Positions 23,590 to 34,689 of a stretch of DNA of 64,000 bases are shown one piece after another (the stretch's first letter is position 1; every line of letters begins with the position of its first letter). A model generated the notes under the pieces. It was not told the DNA's origin. It saw only the letters and a list, made by a program, of their open reading frames with translations, and searched no databases. This DNA comes from Orientallactaga sibirica (lineage: Eukaryota; Chordata; Mammalia; Rodentia; Dipodidae): contig JAEOAD010000982.1 of the NCBI GenBank assembly GCA_036365145.1, positions 7,466,001 through 7,530,000 of the forward strand, read 5' to 3'. Made by a program: the position numbers and the translations under genes.

Positions 23590-23965
23590 TAGACTATCTG
23601 ATTTCTATTTCCAGCTTTATTATGTAATAAGTGTGTAGGCTTGGATACCTTATGCTTTGCCTCAGTGTTTTTCATCTATAAAATGATACTAATTATCTAC
23701 CTCATAGAGATAGAGTTAAAGATTAAATGAGCCGGGCGTGGTGGCACACGCCTTTAATCCCAGCACTCGGGAGGCAGAGGTAGGAGGATCACTGTGAGTT
23801 TGAGGCCACCCTGAGACTACATAGTTAATTTCAGGTCCGCCTGGGCCAGAGTGAGACCCTACCTCGAAAAACCAAAAAAAAAAAAAAATTAAATGAATTA
23901 ATATCTGCAGAGTGTTAAGTGTAATGCCAGGCACATAGAAAGCATCCCATAAATGTTAGATATTA
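23590..23965 (-). mobile_element. MIR SINE split by a young B1
   Basis: Antisense MIR: tcagtgtttttcatctataa and actaattatctacctcatag to the left of the B1, gtaatgccaggcacatagaa and the 3' end to the right. The MIR is intact apart from the insertion at 23731. Confidence 0.85.
23731..23887 (+). mobile_element. Young B1 SINE
   Basis: Begins gccgggcgtggtggcacacg with several CpGs still present and keeps cccagcactcgggaggcag and gagaccctacctcgaaaaac before a poly-A. TSD attaaatga at 23722-23730 and 23888-23896, in the MIR. CpG retention makes it one of the youngest B1 copies here. Confidence 0.95.
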
Positions 23966-24640
23966 TTTGGATTCAAACATCTTAAAATTATTTGTCATCA
24001 GTGTAATTAATTAATTAAGAGTTGAGCAAATTGCCATAAAAGAAATGGTAAGTTTTCTCATAGGACCTGAGGAGGAAATCAGATAAGTGCCAGAAGAAGT
24101 TTTTTGTATGGGGCAAGGTCCATTATAGAATATCTGATTATACAAATCAAAGCTAATTCTTGATAGTTAAAATGTGTAAATTAAACCAGAATGTCAGTGC
24201 TCCAAAATATGTACAGGTAGGTAAGAACCATGTATAGAAACAATACAAATGACAGTGTTTTGTTTTAATTTTTAATCTTTAAAGGTTTTTTTTTTTTTTT
24301 TTTGGCTAGTGAAGCCAGTGGCATCTCTTAAATTAGCTTATGATAGGATCTGATTTAGTGAGTATCTTTGGCAAACACTTTTTTAGGGATTAACATAAAT
24401 TTGGATTTCAGTAAATAAATATAGACTCAGTAAATAGCCAATAGAAGAAAAGGAAGTGACAGAAGGAACGATGGCATTACATGGATAATATATTTTCTGA
24501 AGTCTAACATTAAAACCAATTTCACTCAATGGTGACATACAAGGCTAAGCCACACTCCATTTGCCAGGTGTGGATTATTGAGTGACACTGGGTTTTACTG
24601 TTAAACTTCAGCAATTGTCTGTGTCTCATCTTCTAGTTGA
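23966..24640. other. Unassigned AT-rich sequence
   Basis: No gene or nameable repeat; a T run of about 20 lies at 24286-24304. Confidence 0.4.
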
Positions 24641-24644
24641 GTGG

Positions 24645-24782
24645 GGACCCAACTCAGAATTGCTCAGGGAGCTTTCAGAACTACAAATATTCAACCTCAC
24701 ACCCTGAAATTCATTTATCAGCAAGCTCTAGCTAGGCATTTCTTTTTCTTGAGCTTGCTGCTAGTGTGCAGCTGGAGTTCTT
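24645..24782 (-). mobile_element. MER5-type hAT-Charlie DNA transposon, ancient
   Basis: ctcagggagctttcagaact, accctgaaattcattta and gctagtgtgcagctggagtt line up with the antisense MER5A/B layout. No transposase; non-autonomous fossil. Confidence 0.55.
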
Positions 24783-25087
24783 TCTGAGTATCAACAGTGG
24801 CAGTAGTGGTAGTGCCTTCTCAGTTGGGGAGAAGAGTAAAGTCCTTCGTAGTTTCTGTGGCATCTGTCTACTTTGGTCAAAGGAAACAAACTCTGGCTCG
24901 ACTGGTTTTTATTTGGTACATTTTTTTTCCTCATACCTATAACCTCAGAATATTCCAGTCTATTTTAACCCTTTCTGTTGTTTCTAAAGCATAATACTTT
25001 CCAAGCTGAGGGCTTACCATTGCAAATCTCATTCAATCTAGAGCAAAACTAAAAAGGACTATGTGCCTCAATGAGTAATTAATTGAA

Positions 25088-25330
25088 CTTTTTTTTTTTT
25101 GGAGAGAGACAGAGAGAGAGAGGGAGAGGAAGACAGATAGAGATGGGCGCACCAGCAGCCTTTCAGCTGCTGCGAACGAAATCCAGATGTGTGTGCCCCC
25201 TTGTGGTCAAGTGCGGCATTGCGTCCTTGCATCACTTTGCATCTGGCTAAATGTGGGACCTGGCGATTGGAGCTGGCATTCTTAGGCTTAGCAAGCAGGC
25301 GCCTTAACCGCTAAGCCATCTCTCCAGCCC
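25088..25330 (-). mobile_element. B2-superfamily SINE, long internal variant
   Basis: Antisense, ending ccatctctccagccc. It includes the extra ttgtggtcaagtgcggcatt and gcgtccttgcatcactttgc segment. The head (minus strand) keeps ggcttagcggttaaggcgcc and several CpGs, so it is fairly young. Confidence 0.93.
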
Positions 25331-25332
25331 TG

Positions 25333-26980
25333 GACATTTTTTTAATTGATGAAAGAAGGTTCTTGAAAGTGCTTTGAACTGTAAAGTCCTTCACAAAATA
25401 GTAAGACTGTTTTTATGATGTTGTTGCTATAAGCTGGCATGCAAACTGCTGGGAGTTAGGGAAAAGCCATGGAATAATCTCCATATGTGGACATGGGCAT
25501 ATGTGAATTTGAATTTCTCAGATCAGAATTCATTCATTATTGCTTCCATCCCTTTCAGAGAACGTCATATGGTCAACATCCAAGTCAACAGGACAGAGAA
25601 GCATAACTTATCAGTGTTGTGTTAACTTTTCTTGGGGGGATGCAAATAAATATCTATTCATCCCAGATAGGTCACCAACAACAGACCAAAGTATGATTCG
25701 ACCAAAGTCAAACATGGAAAACCAATGAGTTTACTAGGGTCACTTAGAGTGTGGGTAACCCCCTAACAGCTGCATCACTAAAAAGTCATCCCATAATGGA
25801 TGGCAACCTTGGGGAAGCTGCTTCATGGAGTCCCCCTCTCTGTTAGCCTTCCACTTCCTAGCAACTCTAGCATGTCCCAAGATAAGTTGTATCTGGAGGA
25901 TCAGGACAGGAAGGAATAATGACTGGAATCCCAGGAAAGTGTGTTGTGACCTTCCTCTTCTCCATCTACTAAGGAGCATCACTAGCTCTATTACTATCAC
26001 CATAGACCTCACTATTACTATGCAGTTTGCCCATACTACAGCAACCAGTGAAATCATGGCACTGTTAAAGAAATACAATAAAGAACTGTGAACATATATT
26101 CTACCCACTCATCCCTTCTTTCTTGTGGGGTTCCAACATAGGAAAAAGGAGGGATAAGCAAGGATGAAAGAAAAAGGTCTCAGAGGAGTTCTGCCTCATG
26201 TACTTCATTCGTAAAAGTTGGTCCAGCTGCCTCTGTAAAAGTGGCTGGTGCCCATGCCGGCAAAGCAAAACCATTCTCTGGTAGAGCATCCTCGCTTTCT
26301 TCTCCGAGGGCCCCCACGTGTTTGTGATGAGGAACAAACTATTCAAAGGTAGTCTAGAATTCACCAGAGGCATTTCAAATCTTGCTTGCAGGAATACATC
26401 TAAACTGATTTTGAAAGACAGAAGTAAGAGCTGGCAACGTCCAGCAAAAGAGACTATATACTGTCAAAATAACTGGTTCTTTAAATTCAACCCCTTCCCT
26501 TTACCCTTTCGGAATCTCTTTGGTGTATAGACACTGTCCATGACTATTTAAATGGTGTAATCATTACTCTCACATATAATGGTTGTAGGAACCCTTTGTT
26601 TAAATTCTAGCATTTTATTTATATTTCACAACTAGATGAATAGGCAGGTCTACCTCTACTATCTAACTAGAGTGTTCCTGATCAAACATGTAGCATGCTT
26701 AGTAGAGTGTTGCCAAACATGCCCTGGCATAGTTACTAATTGCAAGAGGATTATCATGAAAAGATCAAAGATTTTGAACAAAAAAAATAACTGTCACAAC
26801 TGAAAATAATTCTGAATATATTTCAAGCTATCAAACTATTAAGTAATCTCCCTGAGGATCTTTGTTAAGAGATTTAATGACAGCAATATGGAAATCTGAA
26901 GGAAGGGTGGTTGGCAGTAGCTAGATCAGTGTTACATATCTGACGCTAAAATATACAACTATCTCTCTAGGAATGTACTA
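25333..26980. other. Long unassigned stretch, possible LTR-type fragment at 25650-25760
   Basis: 1.65 kb without a repeat I can name with confidence. The block ataggtcaccaacaacagac then ccaatgagtttactagggtc reminds me of a rodent LTR-type sequence, not verified. The two minus-strand frames at 25740-26108 (122 aa) and 26101-26373 (90 aa) overlap by a few bases but show no domain; see rejected items. Confidence 0.35.
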
Positions 26981-26984
26981 TGGA

Positions 26985-27110
26985 CAATAAACACCAGAAT
27001 GATCTAGGGCTGTTTGCTAAAATGCAGATTTCCAGACAAACTTTAGAGTTACTGAGTCAGAATCTCTAGGTCCCAAGTATCTCCCAATTTTATGCAGGTC
27101 AAAGTTTTTG
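26985..27110 (+). mobile_element. MER5-type hAT-Charlie DNA transposon, ancient
   Basis: ctaaaatgcagatttccaga and gttactgagtcagaatctct match the sense MER5 core. No coding capacity. Confidence 0.65.
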
Positions 27111-27350
27111 TATAAAATCAAATTGTAGACAGAGGTTTTGCATATTTAGTTCTAAATATTGATTGTGCAAAATGTGCCAGATTAATCACTTACTGATAAA
27201 CACAGCCAAAGGATCTTTTCATTATTATTAATAATGAACTTAAAAAATACTAAGACTGTTAAAACTTTTAACCCAGGAATTATAGCAAGGAGACTTTTAT
27301 TAAATTTAGAACTTTTTTCCTGATGGAGAGATGGCCTGGGGTTTTGTTGG
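27111..27350. other. Unassigned AT-rich sequence
   Basis: Nothing recognised. Confidence 0.4.
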
Positions 27351-27351
27351 T

Positions 27352-27480
27352 TAGTTTTTTGAGACAGGGTCTCATGTAGCCCAGGCTAGTCTCAAACTCA
27401 CTATGTAGCCTTGTACTCCTGATCTTCTTTCCTGTCCCTCCAAATACTGGGATTATAGGTGTATACCACCATGCCCAATT
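27352..27480 (-). mobile_element. Old B1 SINE
   Basis: Antisense: gagacagggtctcatgtagc, ccaggctagtctcaaactca, gtataccaccatgcccaatt. Confidence 0.85.
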
Positions 27481-27599
27481 TGATAAATGCCACTTTTACT
27501 GTGTTTTAAATGCATAAATGGTCAATAATAAAGGTAGTTGAACACCTAAGTTAGAATTATATTTCCTTTTTAACTTAGTAAGTACATTTTAATATTTTT

Positions 27600-27840
27600 A
27601 AAAAATATTTTATTTTTATTTTTATTTATTTGAGAGAGAGATACAGAAATAGGCAGAGAGAGAGAGAGAGAGAGAGAGAAAGAATGGGTACACCAGGGCC
27701 TCCAGCCACTGCAAATGAACTCCAGATGCACGTGCCTCCTTGTGCATCTGGCTTACGTAGGTCCTGGGGAATCGAGCCTCGAACTGGGGTCCTTAGGCTT
27801 CACAGGCAAGTGCTTAACCGCTAAGCCATCTCTCCAGCCC
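27600..27840 (-). mobile_element. B2-superfamily SINE, well preserved
   Basis: Antisense, ending gctaagccatctctccagccc. The TSD cattttaatattttt stands at 27585-27599 and 27841-27855. On the minus strand the A box (ggcttagcggt) is intact; the B-box area has a short duplicated gttcgag/gctcgat step. Confidence 0.94.
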
Positions 27841-27938
27841 CATTTTAATATTTTTTATATTTGTGGGATTAAAAAAACATTCATTCCTTCAATAAATTAA
27901 TTAAATGAAAGAATAGTTTTAAAAGCTGAGAGAAATGA

Positions 27939-28160
27939 GGGCTGGAGATATGACTCAGTGGTTAAAGGTGCTTGCTTGCAAAGGCTGATGGCCTAAGTTT
28001 GATTCCCCATAAGGCCAGATACTCTAAATGGTGCATGTGTCTGGAGTTTGTTTGCAGTGGCAGAAGGTCCTGGTGTGCCCATACTCACTCACTCTATCTG
28101 CTCCTTCTCTCTCTCTCCTTCTCTCTCAAATAAATAATAAATAAAATATTTTTAAAAACC
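27939..28160 (+). mobile_element. B2-superfamily SINE, older
   Basis: Head gggctggagatatgactcag; B box aagtttgattcccc; CT-rich and A-rich 3' end. TSD agagaaatga at 27929-27938 and 28161-28170, followed by a pure A run of about 20. Confidence 0.9.
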
Positions 28161-28189
28161 AGAGAAATGAAAAAAAAAAAAAAAAAAAA

Positions 28190-29688
28190 CAACCACACAA
28201 GTCACCAAGTTGCCTCTTTCTTTGTCTACCTTCTTTCATCTCCTGTTTATTGCATTTATGGCCCAAGACTTACTGCTTCCAACTATGTGGAAAATAAACT
28301 CAAATCTTTTGGAAGATTCTGAAACCTTCTGACTTTAATCACTAAACACAAAGATGCAAAAAGGTGTGGGAACATCTGTTACACAGATTAGGATTGTTAC
28401 CAGGGTATTGAAAAAGTCCCTTGCCATTATCTCACTTTTAATCCAATTAGCAAATACTAGTCATTTTAAAACTGCAGCAGTCATTGGGGAAAAATATAGA
28501 AAAAAAGGAAAAAGAGAATTTTTATTTTTGTGGAATTTAAAAATTCTTAGGGCCATGGCTGGAACAGTCATGATAACACATACACATTGAAGTCTTCTGT
28601 GGGCTTGGAATTGGAATTTTTTTTCAGTATTTTATGACAAGTAAGATTTTTTTAAGTGGCAAGGAAAAATACTATTATCTCCAAAGTAATTTAAAGGGAA
28701 AAAAATTGCCTGTAAAATAGCAGGATCTTCCCTGAATAACAGGGCTGAAATGTCAACAACTCCAACATGCTCATCAAGCATTTATTTCAATTTGGAATTT
28801 TTCTAAACTATTTGTCTTAATATATCTTCCAGCATTTTCAGAGCTTAGGGGAAAGCCTGGGAATTCAGGCCAACATTTCTTGGTTCACAAACATTCTCAG
28901 GGCAAAGTTTGACTCTGTGATAGCAGAACATAAAATGGCTCCATCTGCTCAGCTGCTGGATAATCTTCCTTTTACCAACAACTTGGGGTATCATTACAGT
29001 GTTTCTAACGTGAGACTATACTTACAGCCTCATTCTATTGTCTTCTGGTAGCTCTTAATACTATAATAATAAAGAGAGTATCAGTGGGCCAATACTGGAA
29101 CATCCATATAGGTGACAAACACTGCTTATCTGGTGAAAGATACTGAGGGCCATTCACGTAGTAAGTGCATTTTAATATTCTCATGTGCATGAGATAAAAA
29201 AAATAAATAGAAGGATGGTTTTGAAAATTGAGAGAGCTATAGCAAACCAATGCATATTCACCAAAACATAATTAAACTTTGTGTTTCTCCACCGGTCTCT
29301 TAGCATGTGTTTGTAAAATGAATCCTGCCTCTTTTTTTTTATTAATATATTCATTTTAGAAAGGCTAGTTACTGTTTGAAGGACTTCAGACCTGTCTAAT
29401 ACAATTGTGACTAGAACAAACAAAGCACAATTCTTGGCACAGATAACATGCTCTCAGTATTTGCTGAATCAATTAAATTAAAAACTAGAAAAAACAGGGA
29501 ACATATTTGCACACACATGCACATACACACAGACAAACACTTTCTTGGCTACTGTAGAAGTGAACCATATTTCTTTAAGATATAATGCTGATTTCCCGAT
29601 AGAAATGAATCAGTTGATATTTCCTACTGTGATAGCATTTAGAATACCTCCATGACTACATCAGTACTGGAGCACCTCACTTCATTTC
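28190..29688. other. Unassigned, low-repeat stretch
   Basis: 1.5 kb with no young repeat. 28690-29050 has balanced composition and no repeat signature and could be conserved noncoding DNA. Frames are all under 85 aa. Confidence 0.4.
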
Positions 29689-29689
29689 A

Positions 29690-29800
29690 TCAATATGTAT
29701 TTGCAAACCTTTGAGGGCAGAAACTTTGGCTTATATTATCTTTGAAGTTCTCATAGCACCCAATTCACAGTAGTGGGCCCAATATATGCTTCATATTACT
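29690..29800 (+). mobile_element. L2 LINE 3' end, ancient
   Basis: tttgagggcagaaactttgg, then gttctcatagcacccaattc and agtagtgggcccaatatatg match the L2 3' UTR order (gagggcaggga ... cccagcacc ... tagtaggtgctcaataaa). Confidence 0.65.
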
Positions 29801-29904
29801 TGACTTGTCCCATACAATGTAGGGTTTTTAAGCAGACAAAATAAAAATAAAATACAGTGAATTATATTCATTTCAAAATATACAACGGAGCCAATATTAA
29901 CTTC

Positions 29905-30160
29905 TGGCTTATATACACACATAAATAACACATGCAATGTACCCATACACATGTGTGGAGGCCCTCCACACATGCATACCATACACACACACACACATAC
30001 ACATGCAAAAAAATGTGGACAGCACCTGAGAACTTAACACTGTACATTATCCTCTGGCCTTCACATGCACATGCATATATGTTCATGGGCACTTACACAC
30101 ATGTGTGTACCTGCACACTGAGCAACACATACATACACGTGGACATACACATGCAAAGGG
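29905..30160 (+). mobile_element. B3 SINE tail with CA-rich repeat
   Basis: gcacctgagaacttaacact and cctctggccttcacatgcac are the B3 3' block. It is surrounded by imperfect CA/CATA repeats on both sides. The body is missing. Confidence 0.55.
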
Positions 30161-30545
30161 CTAAGGTCTTAGGCCCTACAAGACAATGGGACACTGGGAC
30201 ATTGGAGTTTTGAAATTGTACCATTTCTGTTGTAGATATTAGCTCTCACAAGACCCTAGCAAGTGAACCCAACTTAAGAGAGAAAGCTTCCGTGAGGCAC
30301 TTGCTCTTCCCTCTCTGCAGACTCCATATCCTCCAAGTGTCAAGAAAGACTCGGAAACTGCTACATTAAATAGAGGGTGTTAAAAGAAGTGTGGCTAGTC
30401 CTCTAGATTTGCCAGCAGCTCTCCCATGGCTAGTAGAGGAAATTTTTCTCTAATCTGCTCCTAGCCCTCTAAACTGATGCCCCACCCCAGTTTCTCTGCC
30501 AGTTTGCTTCTTGAAGCTGGATGAAGCAACCTTTTAAAAATGTGG
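30161..30545. other. Unassigned sequence
   Basis: Nothing recognised; balanced composition. Confidence 0.4.
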
Positions 30546-30549
30546 TGTA

Positions 30550-30733
30550 GGGCTGGAGACATGGCTCAGCTGTTAAAGGCACTTGCTTGCAAAGCCTGAC
30601 AGCCCAGGTTCAATTTCCCAGTACCCACATAAAGCCAGACGCACAGTGACACATGCATCTAGAGGTCTAATGCAGCAGCAGGGGGCCCTGGCATGCCCAT
30701 ACTTACTCTTTGTCTCTCCCTCTACCTCTCAAA

Positions 30734-30768
<35 letters not shown>

Positions 30769-30771
30769 ACG
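30550..30771 (+). mobile_element. B2-superfamily SINE with (AAAT)n tail
   Basis: Head gggctggagacatggctcag; B box aggttcaatttccc; tail of about ten aaat units. aatgtggtg stands on both sides as a short TSD. Confidence 0.92.
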
Positions 30772-30785
30772 ATTTTTTTCAAACA

Positions 30786-31350
30786 ATGTGGTGGCTTCAT
30801 GTTGCTACCTGAACTTTTGGTATTAGTTGATGGATTTGGGAAAGTTTCTGGAGCCTGTGGGGCATGAATGCATTGAGAGACCGAGACAGACTGTGGGAAA
30901 GGTCAGTAGCATGAAAATGAAAGTCCTTGAGAGCATACTGACATCAGAAAGGCTTTTAAAAACCAATCGCTAATTCAATATGATTAATTATCGTAAAGTA
31001 GCTTGTAGCATGTTTCCTGAGCAGCACTGGAGGTCATTTCAAATGAAGTAAATAAACCACAGCTAATGTGCTGACATTTTAAAGAGAAAAGACAGTTGCT
31101 AAAAATGTCCATCCAATTTCCACTACTTGCTGCAAGTCATTAGAAGTAAAGAATGTGTTCATTGATCTGAAACGGCTCAGATGCTATTTTCTTTTTTCAA
31201 ACTGATTTAGCCAAAGGGAAAGTCAAGAATTTGCCCAGACAGGCAGACAGACAAAGAGAAGCTCTTTAGGTGAGAAGTTATTCTTTCTTACCCCTAGGGC
31301 TGCTCGCCCAGAAAGTTACATTATAGTAAGTCAACAGTGACTTCTAGGGT
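30786..31350. other. Repeat-free stretch, candidate conserved noncoding element
   Basis: About 560 bp lacking any repeat signature. 30955-31000 has closely spaced homeodomain-type taat/atta cores. A plausible enhancer-like or simply unique region; conservation is not testable here. Confidence 0.3.
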
Positions 31351-31391
31351 CTAACAAGTAGGCACCTGGCAATTCATTTAAAAAAAAGACA

Positions 31392-31655
31392 GGGGCCAAA
31401 GAGATGGCTTAGTGGTTAAGGTGCTTACCTGCAAAGCCAAAGGACCCAGGTTTGATTCCCCAGGACCCACGTAAGCCACATGCACAAGGTGCAACATGCA
31501 TCTGGAGTTTGTTTGCAGTGGCTAAAGGCCCTGACCCATATTCACCCTCCCTCCCTCTCTCCTTCCCTCCCTCCCACTCTTACTCTCTCACTCTCTCTCT
31601 CTCTGCCTCTTTCTGTCTCTTGGTCTCAAATAAATACAAAATTAAATTTAAAAAA
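31392..31655 (+). mobile_element. B2-superfamily SINE inserted at the edge of a MER5
   Basis: Head ggggccaaagagatggctta; B box aggtttgattcccc; unusually long CT-rich region (31545-31625) before the A-rich tail. Confidence 0.92.
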
Positions 31656-31745
31656 TGCAGAATCTGTTCTCACTCCAGACCTAATTGAATCAGGATCTAC
31701 ATTTAAGAAAATATTCTGGGGATTCATATGCATAATACTCTTTCA
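31656..31745 (+). mobile_element. MER5-type DNA transposon 3' half, ancient
   Basis: tgcagaatctgttctcactc, cagacctaattgaatcagga and ggggattcatatgcataata follow the MER5 order. The 5' half lies left of the SINE or is lost. Confidence 0.65.
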
Positions 31746-31759
31746 AAAGCACTAGTTTG

Positions 31760-32340
31760 GGTCACCATACATTGTTATTTAAATATTCAATAGAAAAGGT
31801 TGCTGTTTAAGGAAAGGAGAAAATGCCACCTGATAAAAGCATCTTTCTCCAAAGTTGTATTGGTGTGGACAAATCCTCTCCTTTCCACTAATGCAATACC
31901 CAAGTGAAAAATGTGAATAAGGACCCTGGCAACATGGTCCAACAGTTCAGCACAAAAATGGGCCTGAGTTTGTTAAGTGAGATCCAAAATACCAATAAAA
32001 GGCAGACGTCAAAGAACAAATGGTAATCTGATCATTACACAAAAATGCTATAAAAGTATTTTTAATGGCTAAGGTTACGAATCACACAGAACTTGCCAAG
32101 GTGGTACAACAACTCTAAGGACTATGATATGTGTCTGGCTTCAGAAGTATGGACTTTAGGAAGAAGAGCACTCCAGAGTGCTGGCCAGCTAACATAAAGA
32201 TGCCATTGGGGAAGACTGATGCAAAACACCTGGGCCATGTTTGACAGCCACCCTGTAAAAACACTTGAGGAGAAAGACTTTGTGAAAATGTTCACACTCA
32301 CAACATAATTTTGGGAAATTTACTTTGTACATTGTATTTG
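31760..32340. other. Repeat-free stretch, candidate conserved noncoding element
   Basis: No repeat or gene recognised over about 580 bp. Balanced composition around 31930-32250 with no simple repeats. Confidence 0.3.
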
Positions 32341-32344
32341 TGGG

Positions 32345-32492
32345 TTTTTTTTCCAAGGTAGGCTCTCACTCTAGCCCAGGCTAGCCTGGAACTCGCTCTG
32401 TAGTCCCAGACTGGCATCAAATTCACGGCAATCCTCCTACCTCTGCTTCCTGAGTGCTGCGATTAAAGGTGTGCGTCACCACGCCTGGTGAT
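32345..32492 (-). mobile_element. B1 SINE
   Basis: Antisense: ggtaggctctcactctagcc, caggctagcctggaactcgc, ttaaaggtgtgcgtcaccac, gcctgg. Confidence 0.92.
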
Positions 32493-33172
32493 TGACTTTG
32501 TGTTTGATACCAAATAGACAAATTACATTTCTCTGCTGGGCTAGTCTGATACCAGATATCCTGTAAAAGTGTGACCTGTTGTCCCCACTTTTCCTTGTGC
32601 AATCCCTGTGAATATTTAATTGCTTATTCTGAGGCTTTAATCTGAATTGGCATGAACAGACTCATCTCAGGGAATGAAGAGAATGAAGTTGTAGTCACTG
32701 GCTGAGGCTGCAGAAATAAAGGGCTAAAAATAGACACAGATCTCCAAATCCTCAAATGACCATTTAGGTTTACCAGCTAGACAATATCCACACGAGACAA
32801 AATCACTATTTAGTAAATTCATTAGCAAGAAAGTCTTTCACTTTTCTTAAACTTTTTTTGATAAAAAGAAAACATGTGTGTTTTAAAACCCCCACATGAC
32901 TTTTTAGGTTCCCTTTCCTTCCATGAAACAAATCCTGTAAAACACTGACCACTTTCATGGAGAAAATTCCTGATTATAGTGACACTTTGCTTGGCTTATC
33001 ACAAGTTATCTTGGAACAAAGGTTTAAATAGAATGGAATATCAGAGTCTACTGCTCTTTTCCATACTCAACCTGGTATCTTGGTTGACTGGGTTGGTGGG
33101 GATGGGATTCAGCAAAACAAATCTAATTTCATTCTTGTCAAGGAACAGCCTTTTGCTTCAAAACACACAGAC
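32493..33172. other. Unassigned sequence
   Basis: No gene or nameable repeat. Confidence 0.4.
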
Positions 33173-33299
33173 CTAGGTGTAGTGACACATGTCTGTAATC
33201 CTAGCACTTGAGAGACAAAGACAGGAGAATCAGGAGTTCAAGGCCAGCCTCACGGGCATAGCTTAAAGACAGCCTGGGCTAAAGGAAACCCTGTGAGAA
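33173..33299 (+). mobile_element. Old B1 SINE
   Basis: aggtgtagtgacacatgtct, gtaatcctagcacttgagag, then agcctgggctaaaggaaacc. Its tail became the GAAA repeat that follows. Confidence 0.8.
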
Positions 33300-33302
33300 A
33301 GG

Positions 33303-33303
33303 T

Positions 33304-33362
<59 letters not shown>

Positions 33363-33381
33363 AAAGAAAAGAAAGAAAGAA

Positions 33382-33425
<44 letters not shown>

Positions 33426-33428
33426 AGA
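33303..33428. repeat. (GAAA)n microsatellite
   Basis: About 30 gaaa units, near-perfect, with a few gaaaa steps near 33361-33385. Purine on the plus strand throughout. Gives poly-KERK and poly-FLSF frames that are not proteins. Confidence 0.97.
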
Positions 33429-33654
33429 AAGCAAGCAGTGAAAGAAGGAGAAAAGAATACTCAGAGAGACTACCATAGAGCAATTCACACCTCAGACTCT
33501 ATGGTGCAAAGGTTGCTGTTATTATTGTCTGCCTGTGGCGCCATTTGCATTTGATGAGCAGAGGTGAAAGTGCTACTATGTTTGCAAATCTATAATCATG
33601 TGTCATTAATTTCACAGCAAAGTATATATTTGCCTAAACTTTTGGAGGCTATTT
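33429..33654. other. Unassigned sequence
   Basis: Nothing recognised. Confidence 0.4.
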
Positions 33655-34388
33655 GTGTAGTCATTTAACAACATATGAGGTGAAATAGATAGCCTCCAGG
33701 ATGGCCCCCATGATTACTATTTTCCTGATTATTTAGTAATCTTTCACCTTGGAGCAACACCCAGGCTTACTACTAACTTGCTTCTAATGTACAGAATAAG
33801 GCATAAGTGATGGTATATGATCTGGAACTCAGTTATAATGATGTTAGGATGATGTGTAAGCAAAAAAGGAATATGGTAGTTTGAATCAGATTTCTCCCAT
33901 AAAATCATGTGTCTTGAATGCCTGGTCCCCAGCTGATGGTAATTTGGGAGGTGTGCTGTTGGGGCAGGCTTTAGGGTCTTATAGCTAGCTCCCCCCTTGC
34001 TAGAGCTAGATTTGCTTTCTTGCTGCTATTTTCTACCTGCTGTGGCAGAGAGTGATGTCCAGTCTCTGCCCTACCAATTTTCCCCTGCCATCATGGAGTG
34101 TTCCCTCAAGACTGTAAGCCAAAATAAGTCCTTTCCTCTCATCAGCTGCTTTTGCTCAGGTGTTTTATACCAGCAATGCAAAGGTAACCACAACAGCCTC
34201 TATCCAAAAACTGTCTGAGTAAATGTCAGCAGCTGTAGTCTCAGGTCACCTTGATCATAACACCTTGAGCCAGAAACACCTAGCTAAACTGTTCCCCGAT
34301 TCTCCACCTATAGAAAGCATGATAAAGCACTGTTTTAAGATATTAAGTTTTGGGGTAATTCACTACATAACAATGAACAACCAATACA
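33655..34388 (+). mobile_element. Old MaLR/MLT-type LTR, split by a younger LTR
   Basis: Left part (33655-33871): gcctccaggatggcccccat and aacttgcttctaatgtacag. Right part (34196-34388): ccttgagccagaaacaccta, gctaaactgttccccgattc, then ttttggggtaattcactaca. Both parts follow the usual order of an MLT-type LTR, with the break filled by the LTR at 33872-34195. Confidence 0.7.
33872..34195 (+). mobile_element. ERVL-MaLR-type solo LTR (family A), sense
   Basis: Starts tatggtagtttgaatcagat and ends caaaggtaaccacaaca. Contains ctgccatcatggagtgttcc and a polyadenylation-type gccaaaataagtcctt. Same family as 16584-16932 and 55792-56123. No viral genes attached. Confidence 0.87.
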
Positions 34389-34429
34389 TGGAGTATTATG
34401 CTTCTTCTAGATTTATTTCCTCCTTTCTG

Positions 34430-34525
34430 AGGTATTTACTGAGAAACTATCACATACCAAACACTGCCTCAGCAAAGGTTCATCATCTACTGAGCCTAAT
34501 AACCATAATTCAAGACACTTCTGGT
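34430..34525 (-). mobile_element. Possible L2/MIR-type fragment
   Basis: ggtatttactgagaaactat, cacataccaaacactgcctc resemble the antisense 3' end of L2/MIR (tttattgagcacctactatgtgccaggcac order). Weak. Confidence 0.4.
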
Positions 34526-34689
34526 TCCTAAGCCTTATATACACAACACAGAAAGAGTTTATAGTGGGAAATTTATTTATGACAGTCACTTTTTGAAATA
34601 CAATCTACCACTTTATAGTGAACAGTATAAGTTCCCTAATTATATATTAGTGGTTCAGTAAATATTTGTATATTGAATACTTTTATATG

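Noticed and set aside
25740..26373. Two overlapping minus-strand frames (90 and 122 aa) that might form a pseudogene or exon
   Set aside because: The 90-aa product has a basic, leucine-rich look but I recognise no family. No splice sites, poly-A or intronless gene structure can be shown.
33250..33488. Low-complexity frames rich in Phe/Leu/Ser or Lys/Glu/Arg
   Set aside because: Pure translation of the (GAAA)n microsatellite on both strands.
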